DNA from: Hofstenia miamia
Taxonomy: Eukaryota; Xenacoelomorpha; Acoela
NCBI GenBank assembly: GCA_004352715.1
Contig: SCFE01000022.1
Coordinates: 1,517,140-1,581,139, forward strand
Reading direction: 5' to 3'
DNA length: 64,000 nucleotides
Positions within the stretch are counted from its first letter, which is position 1. Each line of letters opens with the position of its first letter. Positions 58,202 to 64,000 of the stretch are shown here, one piece after another. Under the pieces are notes generated by a model, which ran no database searches, was not told where the DNA came from, and saw only the letters and a program-made list of their open reading frames with translations. The position numbers and the translations under genes are program-made.

Positions 58202-58254
58202 CCTCGGCTCAGCTCGGATCGGCTCGTTAGAAGCTCGGATCATTGACAAGTCTG
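58202..58254. mobile_element. CTCGG-rich hAT-like MITE, copy E3 (right end)
   Basis: Ends ...ggatcattgacaagtctg at 58254 with ctcggctcagctcgg upstream. The left part is in the gap. Its flank does not match the octamer left of E2, so it is a separate copy. Lies in the 3' flank of the membrane-protein gene. Confidence 0.75.
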
Positions 58255-58317
58255 CGATGTACCACCAAATAAATTGGAACCACTCCTATATGATGTACTT
58301 CGCCAATGGAATGAAAT

Positions 58318-58323
58318 TTTATT
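58318..58323 (-). terminator. candidate polyadenylation signal
   Basis: AATAAA on the minus strand about 205 bp after the stop of the membrane-protein gene. Confidence 0.4.
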
Positions 58324-58526
58324 ACTAACGTGTGTCTATCAATCTACATCAGAATATAAGAATAATGACTATTATAGGACCAAGTCGTACCTCTTACCAT
58401 CTTGTCATGACTATGATTATCAAGGTTTTTTTAAAATACATTAAAATTGAAAACAGAATTACACATTGATAAATTTAATAGCATAGCTAAAATAAGAATA
58501 GAAAAGTTCGCTCAAAAGTAGTTTAA

Positions 58527-58693
58527 TCACACACGAGTTTCATATAAATGATCAAGCTTTGCATCCATTTCTTCTTCATCTAGTTCATCATCAGTATTGG
58601 TTGATAACCGAACATTGAGTTTGCTGCTGAATATATCAGATTGTGATCTTTTCAAGATACCCTTAGGATGAGAAAACCAACCATCCGAAGCAA
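58527..58693 (-). CDS. unidentified membrane protein M, terminal exon
   Basis: 167 nt. Acceptor GATTTTAG; two bases complete Val with the previous exon; then ASDGWFSHPKGILKRSQSDI, FSSKLNVRLSTNTDDELDEE and EMDAKLDHLYETRV to TGA at 58527-58529. This is a hydrophilic cytosol- or lumen-facing tail with a basic first part and an acidic DDELDEEEMD cluster. Protein unidentified. Frame intact and phase-matched. Confidence 0.8.
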
Positions 58694-59217
58694 CTAAAAT
58701 CACTATGAAACTTAAATAAACTCATAATTTCATTTAAAGCTTTGATCATTTTTAGATGCTATACATCATCCCAAATACTCAATCAATTTAGTGTTAACTT
58801 GGCCTTTTAGTAGGCAATGGTGTAACTAATAAAAAAGTATTGATAGAGAACATCATTTTGAATCCAATCTCTGTTTTAAAACATGACATTAGATAGTTAG
58901 TCTTTAATGAGCAAATGCTGAAAATGGACAGTGTTTTAGTAACAGGAAAATATAAAAATTGTATTATATTCAAATCAAAAATTTTCAAATTTGAAGTTTT
59001 ATCAAAGCCTATTTTTTATGAATTATAATATTAATGGAGATTTCAAAAAAAATTCTGTAGAATTGAAGCGGTCATATGCTTATATATTACCTGATATTTC
59101 TTTAGTAAATTGATTCTTCTTCAATCTCTTGTGAATAAATCTCCAGAAATAACAAATTAGCTGGACATGAATTGGAACTAAATTTGTAGACATTTAGATA
59201 TTTTTACGGTTACTTAC
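58694..59217 (-). other. intron 3 of gene M
   Basis: AT-rich, bounded by donor ATG|GTAAGT at 59217 and the acceptor at 58694-58695. No feature inside. Confidence 0.7.
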
Positions 59218-59359
59218 CATTGCATGTAAATGGAATGATTAGAAAAAATGTGACTGCATTCACAAATAGGCTGACAAATTGGAAAAATGTGGCCAAAAGC
59301 AAAAATGATGTAACTAGCCAGCAGAAGAACAAACATTTAATGATACAAGAGAGAATGTC
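59218..59359 (-). CDS. unidentified membrane protein M, exon with transmembrane hairpin
   Basis: 142 nt, acceptor TTTTTTAG, donor AATG|GTAAGT, phase 0 in and phase 1 out. Encodes 47 residues, nearly all hydrophobic: DILSCIIKCLFFCWLVTSFL, LLATFFQFVSLFVNAVTFFL and IIPFTCN. That is enough for two tightly spaced membrane segments. The hydrophobicity is periodic and cysteine-bearing, not a simple T-rich artefact, and the splice sites are strong. Confidence 0.75.
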
Positions 59360-59716
59360 CTAAAAAACAAAGTTTAAAGATAGAGTACAAAAATTTTGAA
59401 GTAGTTCATTTAAATTAACCTAAGTCGTCGCTTGCATTTCAAAAACATAAGAAAATTATTTTTTATATGAGGTTGCATAAGCTTAACTCAGTGTATAAAC
59501 CTATATTAAGCTATTGCGGTGGTGCTCTTGTAGAAATAAAGATTTTCTTTAAACGAGTAATTGCTAGTAAAAATACTATTTAGGGTTTGTCTTTAAGGTG
59601 GGATCCTCCCCCTAATCAAGACATTTTTTAAACCATTGTTTATAATAGTTTGGCTATGTGATAGTTAGATAGGTGTTGGTCTTAGAAAAATTTTGAACTA
59701 TTTTGTCCAAAAATGG

Positions 59717-59917
59717 TCAAAAATTTTTTTCAAAAAAAGATATCAGCAAAATGTGTATGTATAGCCCAAAAATTTTTTCAAAAAAAGATATCAGCAAAAT
59801 GTGTATGTATAGCCCAAAATTTTTTTTCAAAAAAAGATATCAGCAAAATGTATATGTATAGCTCAAAAAATTTTTTCAAAAAAAGATATCAGCAAAATGT
59901 GTATGCATAGCTCAAAA
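59717..59917. repeat. minisatellite, about 49-bp unit, four copies
   Basis: Unit core gatatcagcaaaatgtgtat followed by gtatagcccaaaaatttttt and caaaaaa. Copies differ mainly in A/T run length and one or two substitutions. In an intron of gene M. The open frame over it (FFQKKISAKCVCIAQ repeated) is a by-product. Confidence 0.95.
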
Positions 59918-60635
59918 ATTTTTTGTGCAGATGAATTTTTCCTCTAGGTTCTAAACTAGGATCTAAGCAAAACAATGTTTAGTTGTATATTCATTTTTTT
60001 TGCAAAATATTTCAATTTCTTGAGCATTGTTTCAAAGTGACCTTGTACATAATTATTTTGCCTAGATCTTGGTTCAGTATCTAAGTAGTAAATCCGTGAA
60101 AATACCTTGAAAAAATCAGCCTAATCCATTGAAAATCTTTAGGGTAATTTTTTTTGAAAATCTCAAAATCAGAAAATCATATTTTTAAAAAATCACATTT
60201 CCTTAAAAGAACATCAACTATACAAAAACTTCCGGGTTGGATCTCCTGGTAGTAAAAAATATCTCTATATTAAATAATTCAACTAAGTTGTTCTATTGCA
60301 CCAATTTGTCGGGAAATGACAATTGCTGGCAAAATTTGCTGCCTTGACTTACCAATCTCACTTTTTTTAGGAAACATTATATCTTTTGGTTAAACCGAAT
60401 TTTGATATTTTTTCGAAAATTGGACTTTAAAAATGAAGGGGTCCCAAGTTAAGAATTAAATGAAAAAAACGATAGAATTGGAAAAATATTTGATCTAAAT
60501 ACTACAAAGGTTGAAGTTAGGTGCCTCAAGTGGCTCAGCCTACCAGGGCTGTAAGGGAAGAAGAAATATGTTAAAGAATATTCTGTATCGCGATGAGAAA
60601 TTATAAACAAAAACCTGTAATAAAATACTGCTTAC
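59918..60635 (-). other. intron 2 of gene M, remainder
   Basis: AT-rich; no exon or element recognised. Confidence 0.55.
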
Positions 60636-60761
60636 CAAAATTATATTAAGAAATGAATATTGATTTCTTTGTAAAAGAGCAATAGGGTACATAGTAGCTT
60701 CATTGCGACCATAATTTTGCTTACTCAGTGAACATTTTGTCTTACTATCATCAATAGCTAA
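60636..60761 (-). CDS. unidentified membrane protein M, internal exon
   Basis: 126 nt, acceptor TTCTTATAG, donor ATTTTG|GTAAGC, phase 0 on both sides. 42 residues: LAIDDSKTKCSLSKQNYGRN, EATMYPIALLQRNQYSFLNI, IL. A hydrophilic loop with NYGRNEATMYP leading into the following hydrophobic exon. Joined, the boundary reads FLNIILDILSCIIKC, a natural start of a membrane helix. Confidence 0.75.
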
Positions 60762-61437
60762 CTATAAGAACTGAATAGATAAATTCGAATATCCAAATTC
60801 AATAAATTGGAAAAGAAAAGGAAAAAGATTGAAAAATGAAGACAAAAAGGAGACACTTACAATATGAAGCGACTGAAAAAAATTTTTTTATTAGCTAAAC
60901 TGCATTGAACAAATTTTGAAGTAATAGAATAGGAATAATTACAGAATTCGTAATAATATCAAAGCTTTAAATTATAATGGCCAGACTTGTCAACAAGCCG
61001 ACATTTCCAAGCTCGGCTCGGGTCGGCTCGTTTAAATTTTGTGTAAGCTCGGCTCGGCTCGCCACATAAAATCTTTGAGTGAGGCTCGTTTTAGCTCGGT
61101 ATTTTTTCAAAAATATTGTCCTCAAAGAATTTTTTACATAGCTCTTCCTATAATTAAATAAACATTTCTTAAATAAGATTATAGGAAAGGCATACTGACT
61201 GCAAAAAATAAGAAAAATCTCCATAATCAAATTAACAAGCAGAACTATAAACTTGATTTGCCTAAAATAGGCTCGTTGTATATCAAATACTTTGCTCAAG
61301 CTCGGTTCGCCTCGGCTCAGCTCGGATCNTAGGCTCGTTTTGGGCTCGTTGTATATCAAATACTGTGCTCAAGCTCGGCTCAGATCGGCTCGGCTCGTTG
61401 ACAAGTCTGATAATAGCTACATTCGTGGATGACTTAC
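60762..61437 (-). other. intron 1 of visible gene M, containing MITE E4
   Basis: 676 bp from donor CAT|GTAAGT to the acceptor at 60762-60763; over half of it is the E4 element (60982-61409). Confidence 0.75.
60982..61409. mobile_element. CTCGG-rich hAT-like MITE, copy E4 (428 bp)
   Basis: Left end cagacttgtcaacaagccga; right end ...tcggctcgttgacaagtctg, inverted. Flanking octamers ataatggc and ataatagc agree at 7 of 8 positions. Carries an internal repeat of about 60 bp (61269-61328 and 61331-61400) around a single N at 61329, probably an assembly join. The best-preserved copy of the family in the window. Confidence 0.9.
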
Positions 61438-61738
61438 ATGATTTGAATCTTTAATCTGATTCGATTTCATGGAAGAATTGGACGTTGTTGATTTGCATAT
61501 GTCGGCAAGGAAGTACGCACCAGACATTAGCAAAGTTCCTACCAGTGAAGCCATCAATAGATATTGATGAAATATGTCTTTCCAATTGTTGGATAAATTG
61601 CTGAGTATGTATATGGAACACAAAAATGGTTTTCCTGTTCTAGTGGAAGCGATTGTTGAAGCGAGTGACAACAGCAGGCTTAAGAACCATGTTATGTATA
61701 ACAAAATCAAGCTAGTCAAGTCTTTAATGGTAAGAAAT
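61438..61738 (-). CDS. unidentified membrane protein M, first visible exon
   Basis: 301 nt, acceptor TTGTTATTTAG, donor AATCAT|GTAAGT, one base then 100 codons, phase 0 out. Contains LTSLILLYITWFLSLLLSLA, a basic-polar loop STIASTRTGKPF, a segment LCSIYILSNLSNNWKDIFHQ, a second strong membrane helix YLLMASLVGTLLMSGAYFLA and a polar tail DICKSTTSNSSMKSNQIKD. The four exons joined give about 245 residues with at least four membrane segments. I do not recognise the family. Earlier exons lie beyond 61738 and were not found in the window. Confidence 0.7.
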
Positions 61739-61739
61739 C

Positions 61740-61867
61740 TAAATAACAACTAACTAGCTGTGAATATAATAAAATCTGACAACATGAAAACATTTTCCAT
61801 CAATGATAATAATATGAGGCAAATTCTTGTAATGAAATATATCTGTGGTCCAATATTTACTTCTGGA

Positions 61868-61898
<31 letters not shown>

Positions 61899-63261
61899 TC
61901 TCCCGCTAAATGTGTTTTAAAAACCTCATCTTAACCGCGTTTCCAAACATAAATCTTTGAAATTTCGCAGGGTAGTGTCTCTTTAATTTACCTACCTCCA
62001 TGGTAATTATATTTAAGTTCGAGTGAATACTGCGGAAGCAATAGCCAAAAAATAGGGTTTTTGGGGAAAAATGCAATTCCCTCTAAATGCCTTAGAAATT
62101 TCGGATCGGTTTCCGCCAAAAGCAAGGTTTTTGCACTTTCCATAGCAAAAAGCGGGATATATATATATATATATATTGCTCTCTGTAGTATGAAAATGTC
62201 AATTTAGGCGTGCAGAGAGCGAGGTGAGTAAAAAATCCCATAGTACAGAGGGCAAGGTATACATCCACAAAGGCAATAAAACCTGTACAATTTTTATTGC
62301 TAAAAATATGAACGCTACTCAAAGGCATATAGAAAAATCAAATTTAAAATTTTTTTCAACAACTTTGATTTTTCAAAAAATATATGGCTCAATATGTATA
62401 TCTCGCGCTGTACGCCTCGCTCCCTGTACACTTTAGTAACAATCATAGAGCGTTTATTTTCATAATAAACTCCAAAAATCAAATGTTTATGCCAATAACC
62501 GCAATAATAATAAATATATGTGTCAAAATAACCCAAAAAATGCAGCTGTCTAATCCGGATTTTGGCTTCAGTTGCTATTTGTAACAGGATTTTGAAGTTT
62601 TATATTTTACTAGAGATCCAAATCAAATACTTAGGTGAATGAATATCATAGTACGCAAGGTATGTGCGAAAATAACCACAAAGAATTCCAAGCGGTATAT
62701 TCCGGACAATGTAAAGCACCAATGTTTAAATTGTCAAATATTAATTTACAAAAAGCCATCTTTAACCCAACTGGACATTCATTTGAAGCTCTTTCAATTT
62801 TTTATTGCAATGTACTGGAATCGCATGCACCTACAACAAAGAGGTCAAGCCGTACAAGAAGATTTAACACTGAATGATTTTTTATATTTCTGATGAACTT
62901 TTAATGCATGTAATTGTTTGAATTATTCAAAGTATTTTATCCAGATTATACAAAATTTAAAATTAATAATTAATTAGATAATTGCATAAGCCTAAATTCT
63001 GTTGAAATATTTTTATTATAGAAATTAAATGAAAAAATTAATAAATAAGAACTATTATTTCTGCAACTTTTAAAAGGATTTGAAATCGGGATTAAGCAGA
63101 TTGCTTGTAAATACAATAAATCCCGTATAATGGAAGTGTATAAATATAAAATACAAAGGATCAAGAGAATTAAATAAAGACTGATTGTATTTCGGCATCA
63201 TTATAGGTGAAAAATATTTTTAACGAATTTTATAAACAATGGGCCACGATTTTTGACTAGT

Positions 63262-63302
<41 letters not shown>

Positions 63303-63387
63303 GGTTCTTAAGTCATGCAGCATATGGAGAAAAATAAATCAAGGACGGTATTGACTTTAATAATTTGCTTCTATCATTAAAGTTTAA
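61740..63387. other. upstream region of visible gene M, no gene recognised
   Basis: (AT)n runs at 61872-61899, 62157-62176 and 63267-63301. A possible small MITE lies at 62210-62429 (ends gtgcagagagcgaggtg and, reversed, gtacagggagcgaggcg). An unassigned plus frame runs 62639-62893 (84 codons, ends NDFLYF), with no splice support. None of these is strong. Confidence 0.35.
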
Positions 63388-63531
63388 CATTCATATGTTA
63401 ATTTAACAATTAACCAACTGGCGTTTACGTCTGATAATGCTAACATTCAAGCTGCTGTTGGCAATCCTAATCGAACTGATTCCGATCGTGAGGATATCTT
63501 GCTCCTTCCTCCCCTATTTAAATTGGTTTTT
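63388..63531 (+). other. coding-like stretch, unassigned
   Basis: Open plus frame after a TAA at 63385-63387: INQLAFTSDNANIQAAVGNP, NRTDSDREDILLLPPLFKLV. CpG-richer and protein-like. Runs into the palindromic repeat at 63532 and then a gap. Could be an exon or an element ORF. Confidence 0.35.
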
Positions 63532-63960
63532 AGTAATAATGGATTACCTGAAGATGTGCCCCCCAAAGCTTTGAGGGGGGCATATCTTCAGGTGGAAAAT
63601 CTTNNNNNNNNNNNNNNNNNNNNNNNNNNNNNNNNNNNNNNNNNNNNNNNNNNNNNNNNNNNNNNNNNNNNNNNNNNNNNNNNNNNNNNNNNNNNNNNNN
63701 NNNNNNNNNNNNNNNNNNNNNNNNNNNNNNNNNNNNNNNNNNNNNNNNNNNNNNNNNNNNNNNNNNNNNNNNNNNNNNNNNNNNNNNNNNNNNNNNNNNN
63801 NNNNNNNNNNNNNNNNNNNNNNNNNNNNNNNNNNNNNNNNNNNNNNNNNNNNNNNNNNNNNNNNNNNNNNNNNNNNNNNNNNNNNNNNNNNNNNNNNNNN
63901 NNNNNNNNNNNNNNNNNNNNNNNNNNNGGGGGGGGGCACATCTTCAGGTGATCCGTACTA
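63532..63960. mobile_element. palindromic / inverted-repeat element around gap
   Basis: acctgaagatgtgcccccc (63546-63564) is followed at once by its inverted copy ggggggcatatcttcaggt (63575-63593), and a further copy gggggcacatcttcaggt ends at 63950, after N bases 63604-63927. Outer flanks also mirror each other (ttagtaataatggatt on the left; on the right, reversed, ttagtacggat). Looks like an inverted-repeat MITE with at least one internal end. Confidence 0.6.
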
Positions 63961-64000
63961 ACTTTTAAGACTGCATAGAATTTACCTACTATATATATAT

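Noticed and set aside
59713-59910. Plus-strand frame with repeated FFQKKISAKCVCIAQ
   Set aside because: By-product of the 49-bp minisatellite inside an intron of a minus-strand gene.
60967-61359. Minus-strand frame of 130 codons over MITE E4 and the similar frame at 54704-54886
   Set aside because: Both are translations of the CTCGG-rich MITE (ARAELTQN type repeats), not proteins.
1-64000. CRISPR arrays, bacterial operons, defence islands, tRNA or rRNA genes
   Set aside because: None seen; the tandem arrays are microsatellites or a minisatellite and the genes have spliceosomal introns.

Overview
This is a window of an AT-rich (roughly one third G+C) invertebrate animal genome, not a microbial one. 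Genes are split into short exons by GT-AG introns of 0.3 to 8 kb, much of the sequence is (AT)n microsatellite, and the interspersed repeats are animal-type: hAT, Tc1/mariner, Penelope-like, LINE and Ty3/gypsy remnants. The phylum cannot be fixed from the sequence. Nine long runs of N and three isolated N bases mark a draft assembly.

Layout. (1) 2.0-2.8 kb, + strand: the last two exons of the general transcription factor TFIIA large subunit (GTF2A1), with the taspase-1 site QVDG and the conserved C-terminal core. (2) 4.1-6.4 kb, - strand: a decayed reverse-transcriptase element split in two by a 5'-truncated Penelope-like element. (3) 7.1-11.5 kb: hAT-type elements with 8-bp target duplications, a LINE fragment, and a Tc1 fragment between two direct repeats. 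(4) 11.7-36.4 kb, + strand: a gene I do not recognise, rebuilt from at least nine, probably ten or more, exons whose splice sites and phases fit. Its introns are full of hAT elements, foldback MITEs, AT arrays and an assembly duplication. (5) 38.8-48 kb: a large decayed LTR-retrotransposon region, recognisable by a Ty3-type integrase, almost without CpG. (6) 50.5-56.5 kb: two internally deleted copies of one mariner-type element. One keeps the N-terminal half of the transposase, the other the C-terminal end. A candidate exon lies at 52.3 kb. (7) 58.5-61.7 kb, - strand: the last four exons of an unrecognised multi-spanning membrane protein, with a minisatellite in one intron and a CTCGG-rich MITE next to its first visible exon. 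(8) 61.7-64 kb: intergenic sequence ending in a palindromic repeat around a gap.

The three genes have no evident joint function. TFIIA acts in RNA polymerase II initiation. The 11.7-36.4 kb gene encodes a hydrophilic, probably disordered protein with basic and acidic patches. The 58.5-61.7 kb gene encodes a polytopic membrane protein. I found no defence island, CRISPR array or other coordinated multi-gene system. The points most worth a second look are the two unidentified genes, the CpG-depleted LTR block, the nested Penelope insertion, the complementary mariner deletion pair, and the single-N assembly joins, one of which duplicates a splice donor.
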